Shown here piece after piece: positions 31,112 through 40,357 of a stretch of 64,000 nucleotides of DNA. Under the pieces are notes generated by a model. It ran no database searches. It was not told the DNA's origin and worked only from the letters and a program-made list of their open reading frames with translations. A program made the position numbers and the translations under genes. Within the stretch, counting starts at the first letter, position 1; each line of letters starts with the position of its first letter. Origin of the DNA: Pseudomonas oryzihabitans NBRC 102199. Lineage in GTDB: Bacteria; Pseudomonadota; Gammaproteobacteria; Pseudomonadales; Pseudomonadaceae. Location of the stretch: the NCBI RefSeq assembly GCF_000730625.1, contig NZ_BBIT01000009.1, forward strand, positions 372,001-436,000, given 5' to 3'.

Positions 31112-31905
31112 CAGAGATCTCCAAACATCAGGGCGGTAAGAATGAAGTCGAGGCCGAGCACGGCAAGCGACGCATAGACGACGGTACGGGTAGTGGCGCG
31201 GCCGATGCCTTCGGAGGTGGGCTCGCAGTCATACCCCTGGAAGACGGCGACCCAGGTCACCACGAAGGCGAACACCAGGCTCTTGATCACGCCGTTGAGC
31301 ACGTCGCTGAGCATCACGCTGTTCTGCATGGTGGCCCAGAAGGAACCGTCATAGACGCCGAGCCAGTCGATGGCGACCATGGCCGCGCCCCAGATGCCCA
31401 CCACGTTGAACATGGCGGCCAGCAGCGGCATGGAAATGAAGCCGGCCCAGAAACGCGGCGCGACGATGTACTTGAGCGGGTCCACGCCGATCATTTCCAG
31501 ACTGGACAGCTGCTCGGTGGACTTCATGTTGCCGATCTCGGCGGTCAGGGCGGAGCCTGCCCGGCCGGCGAACAGCAGGGCCGTCACCACCGGGCCGAGT
31601 TCACGCAGCAAGGTGAGGGCGACCATCTGCCCCACCGCCTGCTCGGAGCCGTACTTGACCAGGATGTTGTAGCCCTGCAGGGCGATCACCATGCCGATGA
31701 AGAAGCCCGACACCACGATGATCGGCAGCGACATCACCCCTACCGAATAGAGTTGCTTGCCCAGCAGCTGCAGACCGCTGCCTACGCCACCGCGACCGAA
31801 CACCGCCAGCAGCAGGACGATGACCGAGCGGCCGATGGCCGCCACGACATCCAGCCCGGCGCGGCCCAGTCGACGAATCCGCTCCACGGCGGAGACCTTA
31901 CGCAT
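31111..31905 (-). CDS. mlaE: MlaE, permease subunit
   Basis: MlaE is the inner-membrane permease of the phospholipid ABC transporter. The 264-residue protein has about five to six membrane segments and the conserved MlaE motifs FFIGMVIALQGYNIL and FAGRAGSALTAEIGNMKSTEQ. It overlaps mlaD and mlaF by one base each, so the whole operon is translationally coupled. Confidence 0.97.
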   Translation of the reverse strand: MRKVSAVERIRRLGRAGLDVVAAIGRSVIVLLLAVFGRGGVGSGLQLLGKQLYSVGVMSLPIIVVSGFFIGMVIALQGYNILVKYGSEQAVGQMVALTLLRELGPVVTALLFAGRAGSALTAEIGNMKSTEQLSSLEMIGVDPLKYIVAPRFWAGFISMPLLAAMFNVVGIWGAAMVAIDWLGVYDGSFWATMQNSVMLSDVLNGVIKSLVFAFVVTWVAVFQGYDCEPTSEGIGRATTRTVVYASLAVLGLDFILTALMFGDL

Positions 31906-32714
31906 CAGTGTTTCCCCAGCAAGGCATCGCGCAGATCCGGCGCGGCGAAGTGGAAGGGTACCGGGCCATCGGGGATGCCCTGCATGAACTGGCGAACCCG
32001 CGGATCCGGCGATTCGCGCAATTCCTTCGGCGTGCCCTGCCCCAGCACCTTGGTATCGCCCACCACATAGAGGTAGTCGGCGATGCTGGCGGTCTCGGCC
32101 AGGTCGTGGGAAACCACGATGCTGGTCAGTCCCAGCGCCTGGTTGAGCAGACGGATGAGGCGCACCAGCACGCCCATGGCGATGGGGTCCTGGCCGACGA
32201 AGGGCTCGTCGTACATGAGGATCTGCGGATCCAGGGCGATGGCCCGCGCCAGGGCGACCCGGCGCTTCATCCCACCCGACAGTTCATCCGGCATCAGTTC
32301 GATGGCGCCGCGCAGTCCCACTGCCTGCAGCTTGAGCAGGACGATGTCACGGATCATCTCCTCGGGCAGCTTGGTGTGCACACGCAAGGGAAAGGCCACG
32401 TTCTCGAAGACATCGAGATCGGTGAACAGCGCGCCGCTCTGGAACAGCACGCCCATCTGCCGGCGCATCTCGAACAGCTCGCCGCGGGACAGCTGCGGCA
32501 GGTTGGCGCCATTGACCCAGATCTCGCCACTGCTCGGTCGCAACTGGGCGGCGATGAGGCGCAACAGGGTGGTCTTGCCACTGCCGGACGGTCCCATGAT
32601 CCCGGTGACCTTGCCCCGCGGGATGCGGATATCGACCCGGTCGTAGATCAGACGCGTGCCGCGCTTGAAGGAAACGCCCTTCAGCTCCACGGCGTACGGG
32701 CTATCGACGGTCAT
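31905..32714 (-). CDS. mlaF: MlaF, ATPase subunit
   Basis: MlaF hydrolyses ATP to power phospholipid transport by MlaE. The 269-residue ABC protein has Walker A GPSGSGKTTL, signature LSGGMKRRVALARA, Walker B ILMYDEPFVGQDP and the switch His in VVSHDL. It is the first gene of the operon, divergent from kdsD. Confidence 0.97.
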   Translation of the reverse strand: MTVDSPYAVELKGVSFKRGTRLIYDRVDIRIPRGKVTGIMGPSGSGKTTLLRLIAAQLRPSSGEIWVNGANLPQLSRGELFEMRRQMGVLFQSGALFTDLDVFENVAFPLRVHTKLPEEMIRDIVLLKLQAVGLRGAIELMPDELSGGMKRRVALARAIALDPQILMYDEPFVGQDPIAMGVLVRLIRLLNQALGLTSIVVSHDLAETASIADYLYVVGDTKVLGQGTPKELRESPDPRVRQFMQGIPDGPVPFHFAAPDLRDALLGKH

Positions 32715-32810
32715 CAGGACTCCTAAGGTTCAACTCTGTGCAGGGAGACGCCGCTCCGCCGCTTCAGGGCACGCGACACTCGCGTTCGGCGGCCCCGGCA
32801 AAAGGGCGGC

Positions 32811-32816
32811 ACTATA
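32811..32816 (-). promoter_or_regulatory. Candidate -10 element for the mla operon
   Basis: TATAGT on the minus strand, 97 bp upstream of mlaF, without a good -35. Weak call. Confidence 0.3.
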
Positions 32817-32856
32817 GCATTCGTTGCCGATGAGACTCCTGAGCCACGGGCGGCGT

Positions 32857-32886
32857 TGCTGAGTGTCGCGGCTTTGCGCATATAAT
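32857..32886 (+). promoter_or_regulatory. Candidate sigma-70 promoter for kdsD
   Basis: TTGCTG (32857-32862), 18-bp spacer, perfect TATAAT (32881-32886), 32 bp before the kdsD ATG. The remaining part of the 204-bp divergent gap holds only the mla promoter candidate. Confidence 0.6.
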
Positions 32887-32918
32887 TTCCGATTGTCCCG
32901 TCACCTGCCTTCTGACCC

Positions 32919-33893
32919 ATGTCCGACTCAATAGATTTCATCGCCTCCGCCAAGCGCACCATAGATGTAGAGCGAGCGGCAGTGGCCGCCCTGGGCGAAC
33001 GCATCGACGACAGCTTCGCCGCTGCCTGTCGCCGGCTGCTGGCCTGCCGCGGGCGCATCGTGGTCCTGGGCATGGGCAAATCCGGGCATGTCGGCAACAA
33101 GATCGCCGCGACCCTGGCCAGCACCGGCAGCCCGGCCTTCTTCGTGCACCCGGCGGAAGCCAGCCATGGCGACATGGGCATGATCACCCGCGATGACGTC
33201 ATCATCGCCATCTCCCAATCGGGCACCTCCAGCGAGATCCTGACCCTGCTGCCGCTGATCAAGCGCCTGGGCGTCCCGCTGATCAGCTTTGCCGGCAATC
33301 CCGCCTCGCCCCTGGCCAAGGCCGCGGACGTCAATCTGGACACCAGCGTCGCCACCGAGGCCTGCCCGCTCAATCTGGCACCCACCTCCTCCACCACCGT
33401 CGCCCTGGTACTGGGCGATGCCCTGGCCATCGCGCTGCTCGAGGCGCGCGGCTTCACCGCCGAGGATTTCGCCTTTTCCCACCCGGGTGGCGCCCTCGGC
33501 CGGCGCCTGCTGCTCAAGGTGGAGAACGTCATGCATGCCGGCGCCGACCTGCCGCAGGTCGGCGAGGACACCCTGGTCTCCGACGCCCTGCTGGAGATGT
33601 CGCGCAAGGGCCTGGGCATGACCAGCGTGCTGGCCGCCGATGGCCGTCTCGCCGGCATCTTCACCGACGGCGACCTGCGTCGCGCCCTGGATCGTGGCAT
33701 CGACGTGCGCACCACGGCGATCGCAACCGTGATGACCCGCGGCGGTCGAACCGCCAGGGCGCAGATGCTCGCCGCCGAGGCGCTGAAGATCATGGAGGAG
33801 CACAAGATCAACGCCCTGGTGGTGATCGATGACGAGCGCCGCCCGATCGGCGCCCTCAACATGGGTGACCTGCTACGCGCCGGGGTGCTGTAG
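32919..33893 (+). CDS. kdsD: KdsD, arabinose-5-phosphate isomerase
   Basis: KdsD interconverts ribulose 5-phosphate and arabinose 5-phosphate, the precursor of Kdo in the LPS core. The 324-residue protein has an N-terminal SIS sugar isomerase domain (about 35-170, GMGKSGHVGNKIA) and two CBS domains (about 205-320). In other pseudomonads kdsC follows immediately; here 84 bp lead directly to lptC. Confidence 0.97.
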   Translation: MSDSIDFIASAKRTIDVERAAVAALGERIDDSFAAACRRLLACRGRIVVLGMGKSGHVGNKIAATLASTGSPAFFVHPAEASHGDMGMITRDDVIIAISQSGTSSEILTLLPLIKRLGVPLISFAGNPASPLAKAADVNLDTSVATEACPLNLAPTSSTTVALVLGDALAIALLEARGFTAEDFAFSHPGGALGRRLLLKVENVMHAGADLPQVGEDTLVSDALLEMSRKGLGMTSVLAADGRLAGIFTDGDLRRALDRGIDVRTTAIATVMTRGGRTARAQMLAAEALKIMEEHKINALVVIDDERRPIGALNMGDLLRAGVL

Positions 33894-33977
33894 GCCGGGT
33901 TATACTGCTCGACTAAATGCGCCGACATCTCGTGTTCAACCCGCCGCCCCCTGGTGCGGCCCACCACAGGTACCCTC

Positions 33978-34550
33978 ATGTTTCGCAGCTTGCGCCGCCC
34001 CGTGCTGTTGGTCCTGATCGCCGCCGCGCTCATCGCGATCGGCTACTGGAACATCCTGCCGCAGCGCTTCGTCGATGCCCCGGCCTCGTCGACCCCGCAA
34101 GACAGCGCCATCGACGGCTATGCCCTCAATACCCGGACGATTCAGTATCGCCTGGACGGCAAGATCCAGTACGAACTCAAGGCCGAGCGCAGCGAACACG
34201 TCAAGGCGACCGACGTCACCCTGGTGACCCGCCCCGACATGCTGGCCTTTCGCGGTACCGACTATCCCTGGCACATTCGCAGTGCCCGCGCCGAGGTCGC
34301 CCCCGGTGGCAGTCAGGCGGAGCTGATCGATGACGTGCGCGTCGAGCGTACCGATGAGAAAGGCCGCCCGGTGGTGTTGACCACCACCCGCATGACCGTC
34401 TTTCCTGACAAACAATATGCGCAAACCGAGCAAGCCGTTAGAATCGAGGCCGCCAATGGGGTGACCACGGCCAATGGCATGAAAGCGTATCTAGAAGACG
34501 GCAGAATGCTCCTGCTGTCCAACGTAAGAGGCCAGCATGAGGTTCGTTAA
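33978..34550 (+). CDS. lptC: LptC, LPS export protein
   Basis: LptC is the bitopic inner-membrane protein that receives LPS from LptB2FG and passes it to LptA. I start at MFRSLRRPVLL (190 residues), with the single membrane segment at about 8-26; a GTG eight codons upstream is possible. The periplasmic beta-jellyroll includes WHIRSARAEVAPGG and ends near [13 protein letters not shown]. It overlaps lptA by 14 bp. TATACT 77 bp upstream could be a promoter -10 but has no good -35. Confidence 0.94.
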   Translation: MFRSLRRPVLLVLIAAALIAIGYWNILPQRFVDAPASSTPQDSAIDGYALNTRTIQYRLDGKIQYELKAERSEHVKATDVTLVTRPDMLAFRGTDYPWHIRSARAEVAPGGSQAELIDDVRVERTDEKGRPVVLTTTRMTVFPDKQYAQTEQAVRIEAANGVTTANGMKAYLEDGRMLLLSNVRGQHEVR

Positions 34551-35079
34551 AACCCTCCCCTTCCTGTTCACCCTCGGCGCCACCTTTGGCAGTGCCGCGG
34601 CTTGGGCCCTGCCGACCGATCGCACCCAGCCGATCCGCGTGCAGGCCGATAGCGCCGAGCTCGATGACAAGCAGGGCGTGGCCGTGTACCGCGGAGACGT
34701 GGTCATCACCCAGGGCAGCATGAAGATCACCGGCAACACGGTGACCCTGACCCAGGACAACCAGGGCAACATCAAGGTCGCCACCGCAGTGGGCAAACCG
34801 GCCTACTACGAGCAGAAGCCCTCGGCGGACAAGGACATCGTCAAGGCCTATGGTCTGACGATCCAGTATTTCGCCCAGGAAAATCGCATCATCCTGATCG
34901 ATCAGGCCAAGGTGGTCCAACAGGGCAACACCTTCGAAGGCGAGAAGATCGTCTACGACACCCAGCGCCAGATCGTCAACGCCGGGCGTGCCAACGGCAG
35001 CAAGGTCACCACGCCGCGGCCGCGGATCGACATGGTCATCCAGCCCAAGGATCAGCAGCAGTCGGGGCAGGGACAATGA
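34537..35079 (+). CDS. lptA: LptA, periplasmic LPS bridge protein
   Basis: LptA polymerises into the periplasmic bridge that carries LPS to LptDE. The 180-residue precursor has a signal peptide ([24 protein letters not shown]) and the OstA-like domain ([28 protein letters not shown]). It overlaps lptC and lptB on both sides (14 bp and 4 bp). Confidence 0.96.
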   Translation: MRFVKTLPFLFTLGATFGSAAAWALPTDRTQPIRVQADSAELDDKQGVAVYRGDVVITQGSMKITGNTVTLTQDNQGNIKVATAVGKPAYYEQKPSADKDIVKAYGLTIQYFAQENRIILIDQAKVVQQGNTFEGEKIVYDTQRQIVNAGRANGSKVTTPRPRIDMVIQPKDQQQSGQGQ

Positions 35080-35804
35080 CGGTTACGCTCAAAGCCCAGC
35101 ATCTGGCCAAGAGCTACAAGGGTCGTCAGGTCGTTCGCGACGTCAGCGTCAGCATCGACAGCGGGCAGATCGTCGGCCTGCTCGGTCCGAACGGCGCCGG
35201 CAAGACCACCTGCTTCTACATGATCGTCGGCCTGGTCAAGGCCGATCAGGGTCGCGTGCTGATCGACGACCAGGACGTCACCGCCCTGCCCATGCATGGC
35301 CGTGCCCGTGCCGGGATCGGCTACCTGCCCCAGGAAGCCTCGATCTTTCGCAAGCTGACCGTGGCCGACAACATCCTCGGCATCCTGGAAACCCGCAAGG
35401 ACCTAGACAAGGCCGGCCGCCTACGCGAACTGGAGAGCCTGCTGCAGGAATTCCACATCACCCACATCCGCGACAACCGCGGCATGAGCCTGTCGGGTGG
35501 CGAGCGGCGCCGTGTCGAGATCGCCCGCGCCCTGGCCACCGCGCCCAAGTTCATCCTGCTGGACGAACCCTTCGCCGGCGTGGACCCCATCTCGGTGGGC
35601 GACATCAAGCAGATCATTCGTCACCTCAAGGCCAAGGGCATCGGTGTCCTCATCACCGACCACAATGTCCGGGAAACCCTGACCATCTGCGAGACGGCCT
35701 ATATCGTCAACGATGGCCAGCTCATCGCCGAGGGTACCGCCGAGGAAGTCCTCGCCAACGAGCTGGTGAAGGAAGTCTATCTGGGCCACGAATTCCGCCT
35801 CTAG
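35076..35804 (+). CDS. lptB: LptB, ATPase of the LPS exporter
   Basis: LptB is the cytoplasmic ATPase of LptB2FG that extracts LPS from the inner membrane. The 242-residue protein has Walker [11 protein letters not shown]-loop YLPQEASIF, signature [14 protein letters not shown], Walker [14 protein letters not shown] and switch His in ITDHNVRET. It is followed by rpoN after 102 bp that include a TATAAT. Confidence 0.98.
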   Translation: MTVTLKAQHLAKSYKGRQVVRDVSVSIDSGQIVGLLGPNGAGKTTCFYMIVGLVKADQGRVLIDDQDVTALPMHGRARAGIGYLPQEASIFRKLTVADNILGILETRKDLDKAGRLRELESLLQEFHITHIRDNRGMSLSGGERRRVEIARALATAPKFILLDEPFAGVDPISVGDIKQIIRHLKAKGIGVLITDHNVRETLTICETAYIVNDGQLIAEGTAEEVLANELVKEVYLGHEFRL

Positions 35805-35826
35805 GCAAACCCGGGGAAACAAGGCA

Positions 35827-35832
35827 TATAAT
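35827..35832 (+). promoter_or_regulatory. Candidate -10 element for rpoN
   Basis: A perfect TATAAT 75 bp upstream of the rpoN ATG, in GCATATAATTTGC. The -35 position shows no good hexamer. Confidence 0.45.
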
Positions 35833-35906
35833 TTGCTAACGCTCGCAGGGTTCGCGAGGTTCGGTGGCGCTGTTCGCGTCGGTAGACAAGGTGTATTTCC
35901 GCAGCC

Positions 35907-37406
35907 ATGAAACCATCGCTAGTCCTCAAGATGGGCCAGCAGCTGACGATGACGCCGCAGCTGCAACAAGCCATACGTCTGCTCCAGCTCTCGACGCTCG
36001 ACCTGCAGCAGGAGATCCAGGAAGCCCTGGAATCCAATCCGATGCTGGAACGCCAGGAAGAAGGTGAAGACTTCGACCAGAGCGACGCCTCGGGCGAAGG
36101 CGACGAGCTGGCGAATCCCGGCGGTACCGAAATCAACTTCAAGGAAACCTCGGTCGCCACCAACGAGATGGCCGACGAGTCCGAGTGGAGCGAACGCATC
36201 CCCAGCGACAGTGAGCTGCCGGTGGATACCGCCTGGGAAGACATCTACCAGACCAGCGCCAGCAGCCTGCCCAGCAACGACGACGACGAGTGGGACTTCA
36301 CCACCCGCACCTCGGCCGGCGAAAGCCTGCAGACCCACCTGCTCTGGCAGCTCAACCTGGCGCCCATGTCGGATCTCGACCGCCTGATCGCCCTGGCGAT
36401 CATCGACGGCATCGACACCGATGGCTATCTGCAGGAAAGCCTGGAAGACATCCATGCCTCTCTCGATCCCGAGCTGGAAGTCGATCTCGACGAAGTCGAG
36501 GTGGTGCTCCGACGCGTCCAGCAATTCGAGCCGGCCGGCGTCGCCGCGCGCAATCTGCGCGAGTGCCTGCTGATCCAGCTGGCCCAGCTGCCGGCTAACC
36601 TCCCCCTGCTCGGCGAGGCCAAGCGCCTGGTGGGCGACTACCTGGATCTGCTCGGCAGTCGCGACTATGCGCAGCTGATGCGCCGCATGAAGATCAAGGA
36701 AGACGAACTCAAGCCCGTCATCGAACTGATCCAGACCCTGCACCCGCGCCCCGGCTCGCAGATCGAGTCCGGCGAGGCCGAATACGTGGTACCGGACGTC
36801 ATCGTGCGCAAGCACAACGAGCGCTGGCTGGTGGAGCTCAACCAGGAAGCCGTGCCGCGCCTGCGGGTCAATCCCCAGTACGCCGGCTTCGTCAAGCGCG
36901 CCGACAGCAGCGCCGACAACACCTACATGCGCAACCAGCTGCAGGAAGCGCGCTGGTTCATCAAGAGCTTGCAAAGCCGCAACGAGACCCTGATGAAGGT
37001 GGCGACCCAGATCGTCGAGCACCAGCGGGGCTTTCTCGAATACGGTGAAGAGGCCATGAAGCCGCTGGTCCTGCACGACATCGCCGAGGCGGTGGGCATG
37101 CACGAGTCGACCATCTCCCGGGTGACCACCCAGAAGTTCATGCACACCCCGCGTGGCATCTACGAACTCAAGTACTTCTTCTCCAGCCACGTCAGCACCG
37201 CCGAGGGGGGCGAATGTTCCTCCACCGCGATCCGCGCGATCATCAAGAAATTGGTGGCGGCGGAAAACGCGAAAAAGCCGTTGAGTGACAGCAAGATCGC
37301 TGGTTTACTGGAATCGCAAGGTATACAAGTCGCTCGTCGCACGGTGGCTAAGTATCGGGAATCCCTGGGTATCGCTCCGTCCAGCGAACGCAAGCGTCTC
37401 ATCTGA
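35907..37406 (+). CDS. rpoN: RpoN, sigma-54 factor
   Basis: RpoN directs RNA polymerase to -24/-12 promoters for nitrogen, motility and other genes, with enhancer-binding ATPases. The 499-residue protein has the Gln/Leu-rich activator region I at 1-50, an acidic variable region II (about 50-120), core-binding domain, helix-turn-helix (about 365-390) and the RpoN box [10 protein letters not shown] near residue 480. It heads the hpf-ptsN-rapZ-ptsO gene group typical of pseudomonads. Confidence 0.98.
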   Translation: MKPSLVLKMGQQLTMTPQLQQAIRLLQLSTLDLQQEIQEALESNPMLERQEEGEDFDQSDASGEGDELANPGGTEINFKETSVATNEMADESEWSERIPSDSELPVDTAWEDIYQTSASSLPSNDDDEWDFTTRTSAGESLQTHLLWQLNLAPMSDLDRLIALAIIDGIDTDGYLQESLEDIHASLDPELEVDLDEVEVVLRRVQQFEPAGVAARNLRECLLIQLAQLPANLPLLGEAKRLVGDYLDLLGSRDYAQLMRRMKIKEDELKPVIELIQTLHPRPGSQIESGEAEYVVPDVIVRKHNERWLVELNQEAVPRLRVNPQYAGFVKRADSSADNTYMRNQLQEARWFIKSLQSRNETLMKVATQIVEHQRGFLEYGEEAMKPLVLHDIAEAVGMHESTISRVTTQKFMHTPRGIYELKYFFSSHVSTAEGGECSSTAIRAIIKKLVAAENAKKPLSDSKIAGLLESQGIQVARRTVAKYRESLGIAPSSERKRLI

Positions 37407-37495
37407 CGCGTCCTGATGTGACCGTGCCTCGATCGACCCTTGTCATGTCGGCGAGCAGCTTCGCCGATCGTAGCCCGGCAATAAGGAGAAGCGGT

Positions 37496-37804
37496 ATGCA
37501 AGTCAACATCAGTGGCCATCAGCTTGAAGTGACAGAAGCCCTGCGTGACTACATCGGCGAGAAACTCGCCCGCCTCGAACGGCACTTCGACCGTATTACC
37601 AACGTCCAGGTGATCCTGGAAGTGGACAAGCTCAAGCAGAAAGCCGAAGCCACCCTGCACGTCGCCGGCGCCGCAGTGGTCGCCAATGCCGAGCACGACG
37701 ACATGTATGCCGCCATTGATCTCCTGGCCGACAAGCTCGACCGCCAACTGATTAAACACAAGGAAAAATCGATCGAACGCCAGCAGGGCGTCGGCGTCCG
37801 CTGA
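37496..37804 (+). CDS. hpf: Hpf, ribosome hibernation promoting factor (short form)
   Basis: Hpf binds the 30S decoding centre and helps form inactive 100S ribosomes in stationary phase. I start at MQVNISGHQL (102 residues), where AAGGAGAA precedes the ATG; 26 upstream in-frame codons are discarded. The motifs VTEALRDYIGEKLARLERH and HDDMYAAIDLLADKLDRQL are diagnostic. It lacks the C-terminal dimerisation domain of long HPF. Confidence 0.95.
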   Translation: MQVNISGHQLEVTEALRDYIGEKLARLERHFDRITNVQVILEVDKLKQKAEATLHVAGAAVVANAEHDDMYAAIDLLADKLDRQLIKHKEKSIERQQGVGVR

Positions 37805-37822
37805 GGTTTCGATCGCCGCTTT

Positions 37823-38287
37823 ATGATCAGACTCGAAAACATCCTGACCCCCGGCCGCACCCAGACGGGTGCGCCGGGCGGCAGCAAAGCCGCTGTACTG
37901 GAACGCATCGCCGAGCTGGCCGCGCAGGAACTGCCCGGCCACGACGCCGCGCACATCCACGAATGCCTGATGGCGCGCGAGCGTTTGGGCTCCACTGGTT
38001 TCGGCAATGGCATCGCCATTCCCCACTGCCGCCTGGCGGGTCTGCAGCAACCGCTGTGTGTGCTCTTCCACCTGCAGCAACCAGTGGACTTCGATTCCCT
38101 CGACGGCGCGCCGGTAGACCTGGTGTTCGTCCTGCTGGTCCCGGAAGCCGCCACCGAACAGCACCTCACCCTGCTGCGCCAGATCGCCGGCATCCTGGAT
38201 CGCGCCGACATCCGCGAGCGGCTGCGCAAGGCCAAGGATAGCCAGGCGCTCTATCAGATCGTCGTCGAGGCCCAGAGCGGACACTGA
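37823..38287 (+). CDS. ptsN: PtsN, EIIA-Ntr of the nitrogen PTS
   Basis: PtsN is the terminal phosphoacceptor of the PtsP-PtsO-PtsN chain, regulating potassium, nitrogen and carbon functions by protein contacts. The 154-residue EIIA type 2 domain carries the phospho-His68 in [14 protein letters not shown]. It is 18 bp after hpf and 1 bp before rapZ. Confidence 0.97.
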   Translation: MIRLENILTPGRTQTGAPGGSKAAVLERIAELAAQELPGHDAAHIHECLMARERLGSTGFGNGIAIPHCRLAGLQQPLCVLFHLQQPVDFDSLDGAPVDLVFVLLVPEAATEQHLTLLRQIAGILDRADIRERLRKAKDSQALYQIVVEAQSGH

Positions 38288-38288
38288 C

Positions 38289-39143
38289 ATGCACCTCATC
38301 ATCGTGAGCGGACGTTCCGGGTCGGGCAAGAGTACGGCGCTCAACGTGCTTGAGGACAATGGCTTCTATTGCATCGACAACCTGCCGGCCAGTCTGCTGC
38401 CCGATCTGGCCCAGCATGCCCTGACCGACATGGAGCGGCCCCAGCCCAAGGTCGCCCTGTCCATCGATGCACGCAATCTGCCCAGCCAGTTGCAACGCTT
38501 TCCCGAATTGCTCGAACAGGTGCGCAGCCGCAACATCCGCTGCGACATCCTCTACCTGGACGCCGATGACCAGACGCTGCTCAAGCGCTTTTCCGAGACG
38601 CGTCGCCGGCATCCGCTGTCCAACCAGGAAAGATCCCTGGCCGAGGCCATTCACGACGAGCAGGTGCTGCTGTCGCCCATCGCCGACCTCTCCGACCTGA
38701 AGATCGACACCACCCACCTGAATCTCTATCAGCTGCGCGACATCCTCAAGTTGCGCCTGCTGAACGCCCCCGAACCCGGCACCGCCTATCTGGTGGAGTC
38801 CTTCGGCTTCAAGCGGGGCCTGCCGGTGGACGCGGACATGGTGTTCGACGTGCGCTTTCTGCCCAATCCCTACTGGAAACCGGACCTGCGCGACTTTTCC
38901 GGACTGGATGCCCCGGTGCGGGACTATCTCGAGCAACAGCCCGAGGTAGAGACCCTGTACAATGACATCCGCGATTACCTGGTGAAGTGGTTGCCGCGTT
39001 TTGCCGCCAACAACAGGTCCTATGTGACCGTGGCCATTGGTTGTACCGGTGGTCATCACCGCTCGGTCTATCTGGCCGATCGCCTGGGTCGCGAACTCAA
39101 GAACCTGCTCAAGAACGTCCAGATCCGTCACCGCGATCTCTGA
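38289..39143 (+). CDS. rapZ: RapZ, RNase adapter / nucleotide-binding protein
   Basis: The 284-residue RapZ/YvcJ-family protein has an N-terminal P-loop [12 protein letters not shown] (about 7-18) and the C-terminal domain with the motif [12 protein letters not shown]. In E. coli RapZ recruits RNase E to the sRNA GlmZ to control GlmS; the target in Pseudomonas is less clear. It lies between ptsN and ptsO as usual. Confidence 0.95.
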   Translation: MHLIIVSGRSGSGKSTALNVLEDNGFYCIDNLPASLLPDLAQHALTDMERPQPKVALSIDARNLPSQLQRFPELLEQVRSRNIRCDILYLDADDQTLLKRFSETRRRHPLSNQERSLAEAIHDEQVLLSPIADLSDLKIDTTHLNLYQLRDILKLRLLNAPEPGTAYLVESFGFKRGLPVDADMVFDVRFLPNPYWKPDLRDFSGLDAPVRDYLEQQPEVETLYNDIRDYLVKWLPRFAANNRSYVTVAIGCTGGHHRSVYLADRLGRELKNLLKNVQIRHRDL

Positions 39144-39174
39144 CGCCCGTTTTGTTTCGACAAGGACAGACTCA

Positions 39175-39447
39175 ATGCCTGCCCAACAGATCACCATCAT
39201 CAACAAGCTGGGCCTGCACGCCCGTGCGGCGGCCAAATTCGTCGGCGTGGCCGGCCGCTATCCCGCCAGCGTCCGCGTCGGCCGCAGTGGCGAATCGCCG
39301 GTCGATGGCAAGAGCATCATGGCGGTCATGATGCTGGCCGCCGGCAAGGGCACGGTCCTGCAGCTGGAAACCGAGGGTGAGCAGAGCGACGAGGCCATGC
39401 GCGCCCTGGTCGAGCTGATCAACAACTACTTCGACGAGGGCGAGTGA
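39175..39447 (+). CDS. ptsO: NPr, HPr-like phosphocarrier of the nitrogen PTS
   Basis: NPr passes phosphate from PtsP (EI-Ntr) to PtsN. The 90-residue protein has the phospho-His15 in NKLGLHARAAAKF and DGKSIMAVMMLAA around the regulatory Ser region. The ATG follows AAGGACA; 46 upstream in-frame codons overlap rapZ and are not used. Followed by a strong terminator. Confidence 0.96.
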   Translation: MPAQQITIINKLGLHARAAAKFVGVAGRYPASVRVGRSGESPVDGKSIMAVMMLAAGKGTVLQLETEGEQSDEAMRALVELINNYFDEGE

Positions 39448-39477
39448 CAGGCCCCCTGCGCCAGTCGCAGCTCCGAT

Positions 39478-39505
39478 AAAAAAAGCCGCCCGAGGGCGGC
39501 TTTTT
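39478..39505. terminator. Bidirectional terminator between ptsO and sodA
   Basis: AAAAAAA, GCCGCCC, a short loop, GGGCGGC and TTTTT form a symmetrical terminator serving the converging ptsO (plus) and sodA (minus). Confidence 0.92.
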
Positions 39506-39519
39506 CATTGGGCGTCGAC

Positions 39520-40134
39520 TCAGGCGTTCAGCGCCGCTTCGTAGCGACGGGACACTTCCGGCCAGTTGATGACGTTGAAGAAGGCACCGATGTACTCGGG
39601 ACGACGGTTCTGGTAGCGCAGGTAGTAGGCGTGCTCCCAGACGTCCAGGCCGAGGATCGGGGTGTTGCCGGTCATCAGCGGGCTGTCCTGGTTGCCGGTG
39701 CTCTCGACCACCAGCTTCTTCTCGGGGGTGACGCTCAGCCAGGCCCAGCCGCTGCCGAAGCGGGTCAGGGCAGCCTTGGTGAAGGCTTCCTTGAAGGCGT
39801 CGAAGCCGCCCAGCTGGGACTCGATGGCTTCGGCCAGGGCGCCTTCGGGCTTGCCGCCGGCATTGGGGGCCATCACGGTCCAGAACAGGCTGTGGTTGGC
39901 ATGGCCGCCACCGTTGTTCTGCACGGCGCCGCGCTTGTCTTGGGGCAGCTTGTCCAGCTGGCGAACCACGTCTTCGGCGGACAGGTTGGCGAACTCGGTG
40001 CCTTCCAGCGCCGCGTTCAGGTTGTTGATGTAGGTCTGGTGGTGCTTGGTATGGTGGATTTCCATGGTCTGGGCATCGACGTGCGGTTCCAGCGCGTCGT
40101 AGGCGTAGGGCAGCTGAGGCAGAGTATGCGGCAT
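39520..40134 (-). CDS. sodA: Superoxide dismutase, Mn/Fe type
   Basis: This cytoplasmic enzyme converts superoxide to hydrogen peroxide and oxygen. I start at [13 protein letters not shown] (204 residues); GGAG lies 9 nt upstream, and longer in-frame starts are not needed. Metal-ligand motifs [10 protein letters not shown] and [13 protein letters not shown] favour Mn over Fe. In P. aeruginosa sodA is the last gene of fagA-fumC-orfX-sodA; none of those genes is present here. The 223 bp between its start and pmbA show no ORF or clear promoter. Confidence 0.95.
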   Translation of the reverse strand: MPHTLPQLPYAYDALEPHVDAQTMEIHHTKHHQTYINNLNAALEGTEFANLSAEDVVRQLDKLPQDKRGAVQNNGGGHANHSLFWTVMAPNAGGKPEGALAEAIESQLGGFDAFKEAFTKAALTRFGSGWAWLSVTPEKKLVVESTGNQDSPLMTGNTPILGLDVWEHAYYLRYQNRRPEYIGAFFNVINWPEVSRRYEAALNA

Positions 40135-40357
40135 GCGGATTGTCTCCATGGTGGCTTTGGTATGGACCCACCGCCCTTGGGCGATGGGGTGTACGGCTGG
40201 TGCGCCACGGCGCACCGTCTGAAGCCTTGGCCGTCCGGTCAGCGGATTCGACCGCACGGCTATGTCCTAGTGCATTGCTAGGATACTAACGAGTAACGGG
40301 GTGGGCTGTCTCCCGTTCGACAGGATTTTCCTCATCGCAACGGCTTCCACCGCCCTT

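Noticed and set aside
33917-34333. A 138-codon open frame at the kdsD-lptC junction that might have been a kdsC remnant
   Set aside because: It reads lptC in another frame and has no HAD-phosphatase motif.
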